From: Oscillospiraceae bacterium
Lineage (GTDB): Bacteria > Bacillota > Clostridia > Oscillospirales > CAG-272
Direction: 5' to 3'
Assembly (NCBI GenBank): GCA_015063535.1
Contig: SVTY01000004.1
Location: forward strand, 62,001 to 126,000
Length of the DNA stretch: 64,000 nucleotides
Within the stretch, counting starts at the first letter, position 1. Each line of letters begins with the position of its first letter. The notes under the pieces are model-generated. The model was given only the letters and a program-made list of their open reading frames with translations, was not told where the DNA came from and made no database searches. The position numbers and the translations under genes are program-made. This document shows positions 23,351 to 33,522 of this stretch, one piece after another.

Positions 23351-25102
23351 ATGATGATAGCTGTCGTGCTTTCTTCCAATATTCGGCGGATGATCCGAGA
23401 CCGTGTGCTGGTGCGAAAGCCGGTCGGGATCGAGGCGGCTGGTAGTATGGATCTGCTGTTCACCGACAAAACGGGTACACTTACCGAGGGAAAAATGAGT
23501 GTCGGGGGAATTGTATTGTCCGACGGAAGCCGCTATGATTCTTACCGTGCCTTGCAAAAAAACGCCAAGGAGATCGCTGAATTGTATGCTCGCTCCTGTC
23601 GGCTGAATACAGCCTCACAATGGTCGGAGGGGGCGGTTTTGGGCGGAAATGCTACCGACCGTGCCCTGTTGGAGTCGGTTTCGGCGGGAAAGGGAGAAAG
23701 GCTCCCTCTTGTCCGAGCCCGCATTCCTTTTGACAGCACAAAAAAATTTTCGGCAGTTTCGGTGGGAGACGGTCGGCTCACCTTGGTTAAGGGAGCCCCC
23801 GAGCGTTTGCTACCGCATCTGCGGTACGCCTACGATCGGGAGGGGCGGATCGGTTCCTTTTCCGGCTGTGCCTATGAGCTGATGAAGCAGGTCAATGCCA
23901 TGACCGCTTCCGGCGGACGGGTCATTTTTTTGGCAGAAGGCGATCATTTGCCGGATCAAGCCGGCTTTGGAGAGTTGACTTTTCTTTGTGCCGTGCTTTT
24001 ACAGGATCGGATCCGACCCGAAGCCAAGCGATCGGTCAGAGAGCTTCAGGGAGCGGGTGTTCGGGTGGTCATGATTACAGGAGACAATCGGGATACGGCA
24101 GGAAGCATTGCCAAGCAGTGCGGGATATTAGAGCACTCCACCGATCTGATCGTCACGGGAGAGGAGCTTGCCCATATGTCGGATGAGGAGCTGAAGCGAT
24201 GTCTTCCCAGACTTGCGGTCGTAGCTCGGGCACTGCCTACTGACAAGAGCCGATTGGTTCGGGTAGCGCAGGAAATGCAGCGTGTAGTGGGAATGACGGG
24301 AGACGGTATCAACGATGCCCCTGCCCTGAAGCGAGCCGATATCGGCTTTGCTATGGGAACGGGGACCCGTGTGGCACAGGATGCGGGGGATATTATCATT
24401 TTAGACAACAATCTGTCCTCCATTGCCCGTGCGGTATTGTATGGACGCAATATATTCAAAAGCATCCGTAAGTTCATCACCCTACAACTCACCATGAATT
24501 TTTGTGCTGTGGGTGTATCCATGATCGGACCCTTTGTGGGCATTGATGCGCCTGTGACGGTGGTGCAGATGCTGTGGATCAACATTATCATGGACACCTT
24601 GGGTGGCTTGGCATTTGCGGGGGAAGCACCTCTGCCGTCCTGCATGAAGGAAAAGCCGAAGCGGCGGGAGGAGCCGATCCTGAATCGTTACATGATCAAT
24701 CAGATCGTTCTGCTCGGCGGCTTTACCATCGGTTTGTATCTGACCTTTTTGCTCTCTCCCACCTTTACCGTTTTATTTCGGAATACCCCCGATCAGCTCT
24801 GTCTTCTGACTGCCTTTTTTGCCCTTTTTATTTTTACCTCCGTGTTCAATTGCTTCAATTGCCGAACCGACCGCTTGCGGCTTTTTGCGGGGATCGGCGG
24901 CAATCGTACCTTTTTGCTGATTATGATCTTGGTCTGTGCCGTTCAGCTTTTGTTCGTCTATTTGGGAGGCACGGTGCTTCGCACCATGCCTCTTACCGCC
25001 GACGAGCTGGGGTATACCTTATTGACGGCACTGTCGGTCTTTCCGGCAGAGCTTCTCCGCAAGCTCCTTTGGCGCATACGGGGAAAAAAGCAAGGTTTTT
25101 GA
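23336..25102 (+). pseudogene. P-type Ca2+-transporting ATPase (PMCA type), C-terminal fragment split by the prophage
   Basis: The coding sequence resumes at PEGLPMMIAVVLSSN and runs 583 residues from ATG 23351. It keeps the phosphorylation site DKTGT (D39 of the fragment), the nucleotide-binding domain (KGAPER), the hinge TGDGINDAP (about 317) and the C-terminal membrane helices. The actuator domain and first membrane helices, about 280 residues, are missing because the prophage occupies that position. GAAGGA lies 6 bases before ATGATG, so the fragment might still be translated, but it could not pump ions. The intact gene would be restored if the prophage excised precisely. Confidence 0.85.
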
Positions 25103-25152
25103 CCTCCATGTTACGAAATTTCACCTTCCGTGTTACTTTTTTGCTTACTCCG

Positions 25153-25181
25153 TTGACAAAATCGAAAAAACATATTATAAT
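25153..25181 (+). promoter_or_regulatory. Promoter of the LRR lipoprotein gene
   Basis: TTGACA (25153-25158), a 17-base spacer and TATAAT (25176-25181) form a perfect consensus, ending 32 bases before the TTG start at 25214. Confidence 0.85.
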
Positions 25182-25213
25182 TATGGTAAGATCAAAAAAC
25201 GGAGGAAGCTTCA

Positions 25214-26236
25214 TTGAATTTCAAAACAGTTGGAAAATTGACAGGAGTCCTTCTGCTGGCACTGCTGTGTCTTGCTGGCTGTAACCGAATGGGGAAGGGC
25301 ACAGAGACCGAGGAGGAAACAGTCGTATATTATACGGTGACCTTTGATTCTCAAGGAGGAAGTGCGATTGACGCCGTACAGGTTCAGGGGGATCTGGTGA
25401 TGTCAGTGCCGGCAGAGCCGAAGCGAGAGGGCTATCTGTTCGGCGGATGGCAGTATGAAGGAAGGATATGGGACTTTTCCTATGAGACCGTGGAGGGAGA
25501 TATGACCCTGACGGCAAAATGGATCGATCCCGCTACCGTGTTTATATATGAAACAGTGGAGGGCAGTGAGGATGATATTGTACTGACTGAGGTCAAAAAG
25601 ACCGAACTGACGAAGCTGGAGATCCCCAAAACGATCAGCGGAATGACGGTAGTTGCTATCGGAGACGGCGTGTTTGAAAAATTTACGTCGGAAACGGTGG
25701 CAAGCATCACCGTGCCCGAAACGGTCACCTCTGTGGGAGACCGTGCCTTTGCAGAGCTTGGCAGTGTGGAATTGGAGATCAAGGGAGCCTTGACCTCTGT
25801 CGGAGAGAGTGCGTTTCTCGGCTGTACGGGCTTAAAGCGGATCACGCTGGGTGAGGGCTTGACCGAGATTCCCGTGGAGGCGTTTGCCGATTGTACGGCA
25901 CTGAAGGAATTTGTGTTGCCCAAGAGCGTGACCGCCATTCGGGAAAATGCTTTGGAGGGCTGTACTTCGGTCGTCACGGTTTTGCTGTACAGCGGCGTGA
26001 CCGAGATCGAGGACAGTGCCTTTGATGATTGTACCGCACTCAAAACCGTCCTGTATGGCGGCAGTGAAGAACAGCTTGACGAATTGCTGGACGGAACACA
26101 GATTGCGGGTAAAAACGAGGCGTTTGAGGAAGCGGTATTTTTGCTGTATTCCGAGCAAAAGCCAACTGAAAAGACTGCCTATGACGGATATTGGCATTGG
26201 AATGAGAACGGAAAGGTCACCAAGTGGAGCACTTGA
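25214..26236 (+). CDS. Surface lipoprotein with InlB B-repeat and leucine-rich repeats
   Basis: The start is TTG 25214, 8 bases after GGAGG. Residues 1-22 are a lipoprotein signal with lipobox LAGC. Residues about 40-105 are an InlB/Listeria-Bacteroides B-repeat (VTFDSQGGSAIDAVQVQGDL, FGGWQYEGRIWDF, MTLTAKW). Residues about 150-300 are BspA-type LRR units (VTSVGDRAF, FLGCTGLKRITLGEGLTEI). The 340-residue protein is exported, lipid-anchored and probably contacts surfaces or glycans. Its own consensus promoter makes it a single-gene unit between the ATPase remnant and the YqhQ-like gene. Confidence 0.85.
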   Translation: MNFKTVGKLTGVLLLALLCLAGCNRMGKGTETEEETVVYYTVTFDSQGGSAIDAVQVQGDLVMSVPAEPKREGYLFGGWQYEGRIWDFSYETVEGDMTLTAKWIDPATVFIYETVEGSEDDIVLTEVKKTELTKLEIPKTISGMTVVAIGDGVFEKFTSETVASITVPETVTSVGDRAFAELGSVELEIKGALTSVGESAFLGCTGLKRITLGEGLTEIPVEAFADCTALKEFVLPKSVTAIRENALEGCTSVVTVLLYSGVTEIEDSAFDDCTALKTVLYGGSEEQLDELLDGTQIAGKNEAFEEAVFLLYSEQKPTEKTAYDGYWHWNENGKVTKWST

Positions 26237-26259
26237 AATGAAGCAGGAGAGAGCAAATC

Positions 26260-27435
26260 ATGAGTAAAACGTGTAAAAAAACGGCATGCGCCAAAAAGAC
26301 CTCCATCGGAGGTCAGGCGTTGATCGAAGGAATTATGATGCGGGGTCCCAAAAAGACCGCCATGGCGGTACGGAACCCCGAGGGAGAGATCGTCCTTGAA
26401 CAATGGGAAACCAAATCGGTAACAAAGGCGAAGATCACCAAGCTTCCGATCATCCGAGGGGTTTTTGGATTTATCAACTCGATGGTGTTCGGCTATAAGT
26501 GCCTGATGCGGTCGGCAGAAATTGCGGGGCTGGAGGATGCGATTGCAGAGGACGAAAAAAAAGCCCCTGCCAAGCAGGAGCCGAAAGAGAACACGACCCA
26601 ACAGATACAGGCAGAGGTTGCCGAGACGGTGGAGGAGCCACCTGCTTCCGAAGCGATATCGGATGAGACAAACGGAGAAGAGGTGCCGATGACGGAGACC
26701 GTGCCAGAACAGAAAGTGGATGCAACCGAGAAAAAAGAGAGCTCGGCACTGATGACGGGGGTTATGATCGTCGCCACGGTGCTCGGTGTTGCCTTGGCGG
26801 TGGGGCTGTTTATTATGCTTCCCACCTTTCTGTACGGCTTGCTGGAGCGGTGGCTGCCCTTCCTGTCTCCCGACAATGCCGCCTTGGATTCTCTGCTCAA
26901 ATCGGTCTTTGAGGGCATTTTGAAAATTGCGATCTTAGTAGTTTATATGCTGCTTGTATCCCGCATGAAGGAGATCAAGCGAACCTTCCAGTATCACGGA
27001 GCAGAGCATAAGACGATCTTCTGTTATGAGCATGAAAAGGAGCTGACTGTGGAGAATGTTCGGAACGAACGGCGCTTCCATCCCAGATGCGGAACCTCCT
27101 TTTTGATCCTGATGCTATTGGTTGGCATCTTTGTGGGCTTCTTTATTGACCCTCTGTTTATTCTGATCGGCGGTGTCGAGCTTTTGGAAGCGGGTTGGGT
27201 GTATACGGCGATCCGTGCGGCGGTAAAGCTGTTGCTGTTGCCGCTGACCATGGGGCTTGGCTATGAGCTGATCAAGCTGGCAGGAAGACACGACAATCTG
27301 TTCACCCGTATTATTTCCGCTCCCGGTATGTGGTTACAGCATCTGACGGTGCTGGAGCCTACCGACGATATGATCGAATGCGCCATCACGGCATTCCGAG
27401 AGGTCATTCCCGAGGACGAGAGCGATCGGTATTAA
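26260..27435 (+). CDS. yqhQ: YqhQ-like membrane protein (DUF1385)
   Basis: The 391-residue protein opens with the conserved GGQALIEGIMMRGPK (about 19-33) and carries the DUF1385 core FQYHGAEHKTIFCYEHEKEL and HPRCGTSFLILMLL. Membrane helices lie at about 165-190, 225-240 and in the C-terminal half. A Glu/Ala/Thr-rich low-complexity insert (about 95-155) separates the two parts and is longer than I expect for the family. Function is unproven. In other Clostridia the gene often lies near prfA/prmC, which are not present here. ATG 26260 follows AGGAGAGAGCAAATC. Confidence 0.87.
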   Translation: MSKTCKKTACAKKTSIGGQALIEGIMMRGPKKTAMAVRNPEGEIVLEQWETKSVTKAKITKLPIIRGVFGFINSMVFGYKCLMRSAEIAGLEDAIAEDEKKAPAKQEPKENTTQQIQAEVAETVEEPPASEAISDETNGEEVPMTETVPEQKVDATEKKESSALMTGVMIVATVLGVALAVGLFIMLPTFLYGLLERWLPFLSPDNAALDSLLKSVFEGILKIAILVVYMLLVSRMKEIKRTFQYHGAEHKTIFCYEHEKELTVENVRNERRFHPRCGTSFLILMLLVGIFVGFFIDPLFILIGGVELLEAGWVYTAIRAAVKLLLLPLTMGLGYELIKLAGRHDNLFTRIISAPGMWLQHLTVLEPTDDMIECAITAFREVIPEDESDRY

Positions 27436-27437
27436 AG

Positions 27438-27483
27438 ACAAAAGAGCCGATGGCTTACAGATGTAAGCCATCGGCTCTTTTGT
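27438..27483. terminator. Bidirectional terminator between yqhQ and ftsH
   Basis: A 21-bp perfect stem (ACAAAAGAGCCGATGGCTTAC with its reverse complement ending GGCTCTTTTGT) closes over AGAT. A/T runs on both sides let it end both convergent transcripts. It begins 3 bases after the yqhQ stop. Confidence 0.93.
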
Positions 27484-27489
27484 ATGGGA

Positions 27490-29634
27490 TCAGTGATCGA
27501 CGTGACCGTCGTCAGAATCCTCTTGCTTGGCTTCGTCCGAGGTGCCTTCGGGGGTGATTTCCTTCTCGGCTTGATCCGTTTGCTCGGAGGTGTCATCGGT
27601 GCCGGCAGATTCAACAGATTCGGCAGACCGTTCTGCCTCTTCCTGCTTTTTGCGCTCGGCAATTGCCTCCTGACGGCGACGTTCGTCATTTTCCTCACGG
27701 CTCTTCCGCTTCTTGGATTCGGTCATTTCCTCCAATTCCTCAAAGGTTGGATCACCGTTCATGGCGGCTTCGAACTGTTCGCCGTCCATGATCTCATTCT
27801 TCATCAGGAAATCAGCGACAAACTGCATCTTATCCCGATACTGGGTCAGAACAGCCTTTGCCCGCTCATACGCCTCAGTGATGATGGCATGGATCTCCTC
27901 ATCAATCTTGGCGGCGGTGGCATCGGAATAATCCTGCGAGCTGGAGAAATCCCGTCCGAGGAATACCTCACCCTGACCAGAGCCAAAGCAACGGGGTCCC
28001 AACACATCGCTCATACCGAGCTGTGTCACCATCTTCTTGGCAATATCGGTAGCACGTTGAATATCGTTGGAGGCACCGCCCGATACATCGCCGAATACCA
28101 GCTCCTCTGCGGCACGGCCGCCCAGCAGCATGGCGATCTTTTCCTTCATTTCTTCTTTATATACGCTGTATTTATCCTCCTTGGGGGGGTTCAGCGTATA
28201 TCCTAAGGCGTTGCCGCTGGGAATGATCGAGATCTGCTGTACGGGATCCATAGAGGGAAGAACATGAGCCAAAATCGCATGACCTGCTTCGTGAATGGCG
28301 GTCTTACGCATTTCTTCTTCCTTGCGGACACGGGTCTTTTTCTTCGGGCCTGCAATGATCTTGATATACGCGTCCTCAATATCCTCCATGCCGATCAGTG
28401 ACTTTTTCCGCCGTGCCGCCAAGAGAGATGCCTCGTTGAGCAGATTGGCAAGATCGGCACCCGTAAAGCCCGCCGTGGTCTTTGCCACACGGGACAGGTC
28501 TACAGTTTCCTCCAAGGGCTTGTTTTTGGAGTGAACCTTCAGAATTTCCTCTCTGCCCTTGATATCGGGGTAGTTGACCGTGATCTGACGGTCAAAGCGT
28601 CCGGGACGGAGCAGAGCGGGGTCGAGAATATCGGGACGGTTGGTTGCGGCAATGACGATGATACCGTCATGCGAGCCGAAGCCGTCCATTTCTACCAACA
28701 ACTGATTCAGTGTCTGTTCCCGCTCATCGTGACCGCCGCCCAGTCCTGCGCCTCTGTGGCGTCCCACGGCGTCGATCTCGTCAATAAAGATGATGGAAGC
28801 GGGAGCCTTACGGGCGTTTTCAAACAGGTCACGCACACGGGAGGCACCGACACCGACATACATTTCCACAAAATCTGAGCCGGAGATGGAGAAGAAGGGA
28901 ACTCCCGCCTCTCCCGCAACCGCCTTGGCTAGCAGGGTCTTACCCGTACCGGGAGGGCCGACCAACAGAACACCGTGGGGGATCCGTGCACCCAGCTTGC
29001 AGAAGCGAGCGGGATCCTTCAGAAATTCCACGATCTCCTCCAGCTCCTCCTTTTCCTCGTCGGCACCTGCCACATCACGGAACAGCACCCGATCCTTGTT
29101 CATATCGGCGGTCTTGACCCGTGCCTTGCCGAAGTTCATCATCTTACCGGCACCGCCCTTGCCGCTTGCCGCTTGCTTGGCAATGACAATATAAAGCACC
29201 ACGATGATAACAATGACGATGATATACGGCAGGAATGCCACCCAAATGGGCGTGGTCGCCTCAGGCAGGATATCGCAATCTTCCAGATTGATATTTTGAT
29301 TGGTCTCGTAATATTTGCTGAACTCATCGGTGAAGTCGATATAGGTGGGAAGCTGGAAGCCGATGGTCTTAGTCGCCGTATCGGGAAGCAGAGCACCCTC
29401 CCCGTCAACAGGGAGCTTTCCGTTTTCGTCCAGCGTATAGACCTTCATGGTGATGTAATAGCTGTCATCTACCACAAAGTCGATCACCGCATCCTCTTGA
29501 AAATAGTGGACTACATCGCCATAGGTAATGATCTCTTCCTCCTCCGCCTGACGGAACATAAAGGACAGAGCCACAAAGATGGCGAGAATGAGTACAAAAT
29601 AAAAGATCAGAATTTTAAAATTACTTTTTTTCAT
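27490..29634 (-). CDS. ftsH: ATP-dependent zinc metalloprotease FtsH
   Basis: The membrane-anchored AAA+ protease has N-terminal helices at about 8-28 and 131-152 flanking an extracytoplasmic domain. Walker A is GPPGTGKT (226-233) and Walker [12 protein letters not shown] (281-291). The second region of homology contains [17 protein letters not shown], and the zinc site is HEAGH (448-452). The start is ATG 29634 with GGAGG 6 bases upstream; the track's 719-aa version uses TTG without a ribosome site. The C-terminal tail of about 75 residues is a charged, disordered Glu/Lys/Arg stretch. It is last in the yybS-gdpP-rplI-dnaB-tilS-hpt-ftsH series and degrades misfolded or regulatory membrane proteins. 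Confidence 0.97.
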   Translation of the reverse strand: MKKSNFKILIFYFVLILAIFVALSFMFRQAEEEEIITYGDVVHYFQEDAVIDFVVDDSYYITMKVYTLDENGKLPVDGEGALLPDTATKTIGFQLPTYIDFTDEFSKYYETNQNINLEDCDILPEATTPIWVAFLPYIIVIVIIVVLYIVIAKQAASGKGGAGKMMNFGKARVKTADMNKDRVLFRDVAGADEEKEELEEIVEFLKDPARFCKLGARIPHGVLLVGPPGTGKTLLAKAVAGEAGVPFFSISGSDFVEMYVGVGASRVRDLFENARKAPASIIFIDEIDAVGRHRGAGLGGGHDEREQTLNQLLVEMDGFGSHDGIIVIAATNRPDILDPALLRPGRFDRQITVNYPDIKGREEILKVHSKNKPLEETVDLSRVAKTTAGFTGADLANLLNEASLLAARRKKSLIGMEDIEDAYIKIIAGPKKKTRVRKEEEMRKTAIHEAGHAILAHVLPSMDPVQQISIIPSGNALGYTLNPPKEDKYSVYKEEMKEKIAMLLGGRAAEELVFGDVSGGASNDIQRATDIAKKMVTQLGMSDVLGPRCFGSGQGEVFLGRDFSSSQDYSDATAAKIDEEIHAIITEAYERAKAVLTQYRDKMQFVADFLMKNEIMDGEQFEAAMNGDPTFEELEEMTESKKRKSREENDERRRQEAIAERKKQEEAERSAESVESAGTDDTSEQTDQAEKEITPEGTSDEAKQEDSDDGHVDH

Positions 29635-29661
29635 CAGGTTCCTCCGCAAAATAATAAGCGA

Positions 29662-30213
29662 TTAGCGACCGCCCCAAACCTCAGGCTTGAGGATCCCCAC
29701 AAAGGGAAGATTTCGGTATTTTTCGTTATAGTCCAAGCCGAATCCGACCACAAAACGATCGGGAATGACCGCACCGCAATAATCGGGTGTAAAGTCTACC
29801 GTGCGGCGGTCCGGTTTATCCAAGAGGGTACAGGTCTTAACGCTTGCTGCACCCCGCTCGGCAAGATAGCGGGTTAAATGAGACAGTGTTCTGCCGCTGT
29901 CCACAATATCCTCAATGATCAGAAAATCGACCTCGGCGAGATCGTCCCGCTTGATGTCCAAATGGATGTTGATGACACCCGAGGAGGTGGTTTTTGCTCC
30001 ATAGGAGGAGACCTTCATAAATTCGATCTCTGCCGGGAGCGTGATTTTCTTCATCAGCTCGGAGGTGAACATCAAGGAACCCTTGAGAATGCAGATCAAC
30101 ACCAGTTTTTTGTTGCTTTCTGCATAGTCACGGTTGATCTCGTCGGCAATTCGTGAGGTGATGCGGTCGATCTCCTCAGCGCTTACCAAAACGCTTTCAA
30201 TGTCTTGTATCAT
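29662..30213 (-). CDS. hpt: Hypoxanthine phosphoribosyltransferase
   Basis: The 183-residue enzyme converts hypoxanthine or guanine plus PRPP to IMP or GMP in purine salvage. The PRPP-binding loop is VDFLIIEDIVDSGRTL (about 97-112), and ILKGSLMF and DKPDRRTVDF match the family; the C-terminus DRFVVGFGLDYNEKYRNLPF is typical. It lies between tilS and ftsH, a widely conserved order in Firmicutes. The start ATG 30213 has AAGGAAAGG upstream. Confidence 0.95.
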   Translation of the reverse strand: MIQDIESVLVSAEEIDRITSRIADEINRDYAESNKKLVLICILKGSLMFTSELMKKITLPAEIEFMKVSSYGAKTTSSGVINIHLDIKRDDLAEVDFLIIEDIVDSGRTLSHLTRYLAERGAASVKTCTLLDKPDRRTVDFTPDYCGAVIPDRFVVGFGLDYNEKYRNLPFVGILKPEVWGGR

Positions 30214-30243
30214 ACTTGTTAGCCTTTCCTTTTTCTTTTTCGG

Positions 30244-31638
30244 TCATTCGCTTTTTTCGCGGAAAACGATCTGTACCGCAAGGACGGATGAATTTCCATG
30301 TGGCACACTACTGTCCCGTATTCCGATACAGGGAACGGCAACGATGCCGCAATCGTCACAGAATACGGGAAGCCGAGTGCGGAGCGAAAGAGGGATCTTT
30401 TTTTCGCACATCAGCTTTTTGACACTCTTGTGCATTCCGCTCATTTTGATTCGGTCACCTGCCATTCGATTCCGAACGAACAGATTCCCCTCTATTGTAG
30501 CAGAATCAAGAGACATCCGTATTGAATTTTTGTAAATATTTTTCGTTTTATGTGAAGATTCTATGATAATTTCGCAGTTGGTCTGTGAAATCACCGTTTT
30601 CTCCTCCGTCAAAGGAACAGAATAGGGAATCGGCTCCCACTGCTCGGCGGCGTTCCGAAACGCCAGCCAACCGTCCTCGATCACCGCTTCGATGCCGTGA
30701 GGCAAGGAAAGGCGGGAATGGGGAACCGCTTGCTCGGACAGACGGCACAGCGCCAAAACATGAGTGTCCTCCAAGGCACCTCCACCCGAGATCTCCCGAT
30801 ACAGGGACATCAGCGCCCGATGAACGATGGCGTCGGGAGAGCCGTTCAGCTTTTCGATCTCCAGCGCATTCCCCCTTCGCAGCTCCTCCAAGAACATGGT
30901 CGCCATGCTGTCCAAACACAGCGCATCCGAACGAAGATGTCTTGACAGACGTGCGGCGCTTTGCGCCGCCTTTGGCTGAATGGCACGCAGAGCGGGAAGA
31001 ACCTCGGCACGGAGACGGTTGCGGGTATAGTCGGTATCGGTATTGGTGCTGTCGGTTACATAAGACAGACCGTATTTTTTACAATAGGAAAGAATGTCCT
31101 CACGGGTCAGAGACAGAATGGGGCGAACCAATACGCCTCCCTCACAGGTGCGTGTGACGGGGATCCCGCAAATTCCGTTGAGCCCGCTGCCCCGAAGCAA
31201 ATGGAACAGCATCGTTTCCAAATTATCCTCGGCATTATGCGCCGTAGCCAGCAGAGGAATCCTATGCTGTTGCATGATCTCGTCAAAAAATCGGTAACGA
31301 ACGGCTCTTGCCGTGGTCTCAATGCTCTCGCCGCTCTCCTTTGCCAGCTTGGGAACCTCTGCATGAAGAACAAAAAGGCGAATGCCCAAGCCATCGGCAA
31401 CCGTGCGGCAAAATTCCTCATCCCGATCGGCTTCTGCTCCCCGAATGCCATGGTTTACGTGAGCGGCATAGAGTTCTGCTCCGTGCCGATGGGCATATCC
31501 GCAAAGCATATGGAGCAAAGCGGTGGAATCGGGGCCGCCCGAATAGGCGACCAAAAGGGGAGAGGTCTCGGACAGTCCCGTCAGTGTAGCGGGAGAAACA
31601 AAGCCCGCTGGGAGCGAAGAAGGAAACAACTCATTCAT
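30244..31638 (-). CDS. tilS: tRNA(Ile)-lysidine synthase
   Basis: TilS attaches lysine to C34 of the AUA-reading tRNA(Ile) using ATP. The PP-loop is AYSGGPDSTALLHML (about 32-46), followed by HVNHGIRGAEADRDEEFC and TAHNAEDNLET, all family hallmarks. The C-terminal region (RNRMAGDRIKMSGMHKSVKKLMCEKKIPL) is the TilS C-domain. The 464-residue length is normal. ATG 31638 lies 7 bases downstream of the dnaB stop with GAGGAATA as ribosome site, so it is in the same operon. Confidence 0.96.
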   Translation of the reverse strand: MNELFPSSLPAGFVSPATLTGLSETSPLLVAYSGGPDSTALLHMLCGYAHRHGAELYAAHVNHGIRGAEADRDEEFCRTVADGLGIRLFVLHAEVPKLAKESGESIETTARAVRYRFFDEIMQQHRIPLLATAHNAEDNLETMLFHLLRGSGLNGICGIPVTRTCEGGVLVRPILSLTREDILSYCKKYGLSYVTDSTNTDTDYTRNRLRAEVLPALRAIQPKAAQSAARLSRHLRSDALCLDSMATMFLEELRRGNALEIEKLNGSPDAIVHRALMSLYREISGGGALEDTHVLALCRLSEQAVPHSRLSLPHGIEAVIEDGWLAFRNAAEQWEPIPYSVPLTEEKTVISQTNCEIIIESSHKTKNIYKNSIRMSLDSATIEGNLFVRNRMAGDRIKMSGMHKSVKKLMCEKKIPLSLRTRLPVFCDDCGIVAVPCIGIRDSSVPHGNSSVLAVQIVFREKSE

Positions 31639-31644
31639 GAACAG

Positions 31645-32979
31645 CTATTCCTCTATGTTGGTTTCAATAGAGCGGAACTTGGTATACCGTCCGATCCATC
31701 CTACCTTTACGGTACCTTGGGAGCCGTGACGGTTTTTGGCGATGATGATCTCGGCAATATTTCCTTCCTCATTGCGGGCATCAGCATCGTAATATTCATC
31801 ACGGTACAGGAAGATGACCGTATCCGCATCCTGCTCGATAGAACCCGATTCACGCAGGTCGGACAGCATAGGACGCTTGTCGGTTCGGCTTTCGGGACCG
31901 CGGGAGAGCTGAGAACAGCAAATGATCGGAACATTCAGCTCCTTTGCCATGATCTTCAGTCCGCGGGAGATTTCCGCTACCTCCTGCACACGGTTGTCGG
32001 TGCGGCGATCGCTCTGCATCAGCTGAAGGTAGTCGATCACGACCAGCCCTAAGTTTTGGATGCGGCGCAGCTTTCCCTTCATGCCCGAAACAGTGATGCC
32101 GGAGGTGTCGTCGATGAGCATATTACAGCCTGCCAGCTTGGTGGTAGCCCCCGCAATATCCTCCCACTGCTTGTTATCCAGCTTTCCCGTGCGCAGGGCA
32201 TAGCTGTCTACCATTGCCTCACTGGAGATCACACGGGTGACCAATTGCTCGGCAGACATTTCCAAGGAGAAAATACAGACATTTTTGCCGGTCTGCAACG
32301 CCACATTGGTGGCGATATTCAGACAGAAGGAGGTCTTTCCCATACCGGGACGTGCACCCACCAAAATGAGGTCAGAGTTTCCCATCCCGGCAAGCACGTT
32401 GTCAATACCCGAAAAGCCGGTCTTGGTTCCTTGTGCGGAGGAGCCTTCCTCTGCCAGTGTATGCAGATTGCTGTACACATTCCCAATTACCTCCCGAATA
32501 TGGCGGAAGCTCTTGGTATCCCGCCCTTGGGCAATATCGAAAATGGTAGCGGAGGCGTAGTCGATCAGCTCCTCTGTGGAGCCCTCCTCACTGTATGCCT
32601 TCTCCGAAATATCGGTACAGGCACCGATCAGCTGACGCAAACGGCTTTTACTCTTGACAATGGCAGCGTAGTCCTTGACGTTCAGCGCATTGGAGACCGA
32701 CCGATACAGAGAACGGATGTAATCCTCTCCCCCCGATTTGCTGTAGATGCCCTTGGTGACCAGCATATCGATCAGCGTGACCACATCGATCTCCTTGTTG
32801 ATGAGAAAAAGCTCCTGCATGGCGGTGAAGATCTGGGTATGCTCGCTCAGATAAAAATCCGAGGGAGCGATCAGCTCGGTGATATCGCTCAGTGCTTCCG
32901 GATCCACCAAGATCGAACCCAAAAGCGATTGCTCGGCGATCAGTGAAAAGGGAAGCTTCCTTGTAAGTTCGTCATTCAT
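31645..32979 (-). CDS. dnaB: Replicative DNA helicase
   Basis: The 444-residue hexameric helicase unwinds the replication fork. The N-domain (PFSLIAEQSLLGSILVDPEA) is followed by the RecA-like motor with Walker A GARPGMGKTSF (about 208-218), Walker B LVVIDYLQLM, and ICCSQLSRGPESR. It follows rplI by about 45 bases as in most Firmicutes. Nothing unusual is seen. Confidence 0.97.
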   Translation of the reverse strand: MNDELTRKLPFSLIAEQSLLGSILVDPEALSDITELIAPSDFYLSEHTQIFTAMQELFLINKEIDVVTLIDMLVTKGIYSKSGGEDYIRSLYRSVSNALNVKDYAAIVKSKSRLRQLIGACTDISEKAYSEEGSTEELIDYASATIFDIAQGRDTKSFRHIREVIGNVYSNLHTLAEEGSSAQGTKTGFSGIDNVLAGMGNSDLILVGARPGMGKTSFCLNIATNVALQTGKNVCIFSLEMSAEQLVTRVISSEAMVDSYALRTGKLDNKQWEDIAGATTKLAGCNMLIDDTSGITVSGMKGKLRRIQNLGLVVIDYLQLMQSDRRTDNRVQEVAEISRGLKIMAKELNVPIICCSQLSRGPESRTDKRPMLSDLRESGSIEQDADTVIFLYRDEYYDADARNEEGNIAEIIIAKNRHGSQGTVKVGWIGRYTKFRSIETNIEE

Positions 32980-33024
32980 GACAGTTGAGTTTCCTTTCCT
33001 TTTATGGTTTTTCGGAAATCAGGA

Positions 33025-33474
33025 TCATTCCTTGCCGCATACCTCAATTTGGATCTTTCCCACCACATCGGTAAACAAACGCACCTCGGCAGAAAAGGTA
33101 CCGAAGGACTTGATGGGGGTGGCAAGCGTGATCTTTCGCTTGTCGATCTCAATATTGTGTTCCTTTTTCAAGGTCTCGGCGATCTCCTTGGAGGTAACCG
33201 ATCCGTACAAACGCTTGTCGGGACCTGCGGCATAAACGAATTTTACTACAATGGATTCCAGACGCTTGGCGATATCCTGTGCGTTCTGCTTCTCAACCTC
33301 CAGCTTGTGCGCTTTGGAGGCTTCCTTGTTCTTTACCTCATTCATAGCTTTGGAGTCGGCGATGATTGCCAGCTTCTTGGGAAGAAGGAAGTTGCGTGCG
33401 TATCCGTCGGATACCTCTACGACCTGATCTTTCTTTCCCTGTCCCTTTACATCGGCTGTTAAAATTACTTTCAT
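33025..33474 (-). CDS. rplI: 50S ribosomal protein L9
   Basis: The 149-residue L9 has the N-terminal domain [20 protein letters not shown] and [13 protein letters not shown], then the long connecting helix ([20 protein letters not shown]) and the C-terminal domain with [12 protein letters not shown]. It lies between gdpP and dnaB, the classical Firmicute order. The start has AAAGGAAAAATATCC upstream. Confidence 0.97.
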   Translation of the reverse strand: MKVILTADVKGQGKKDQVVEVSDGYARNFLLPKKLAIIADSKAMNEVKNKEASKAHKLEVEKQNAQDIAKRLESIVVKFVYAAGPDKRLYGSVTSKEIAETLKKEHNIEIDKRKITLATPIKSFGTFSAEVRLFTDVVGKIQIEVCGKE

Positions 33475-33522
33475 GGATATTTTTCCTTTCTTGCAGCCGC
33501 AATTCTGTGCGGCAGTGGTTTT

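Noticed and set aside
29635-29649. TTG start for FtsH five codons upstream
   Set aside because: No ribosome site precedes it, while GGAGG lies 6 bases before ATG 29634, within those codons.
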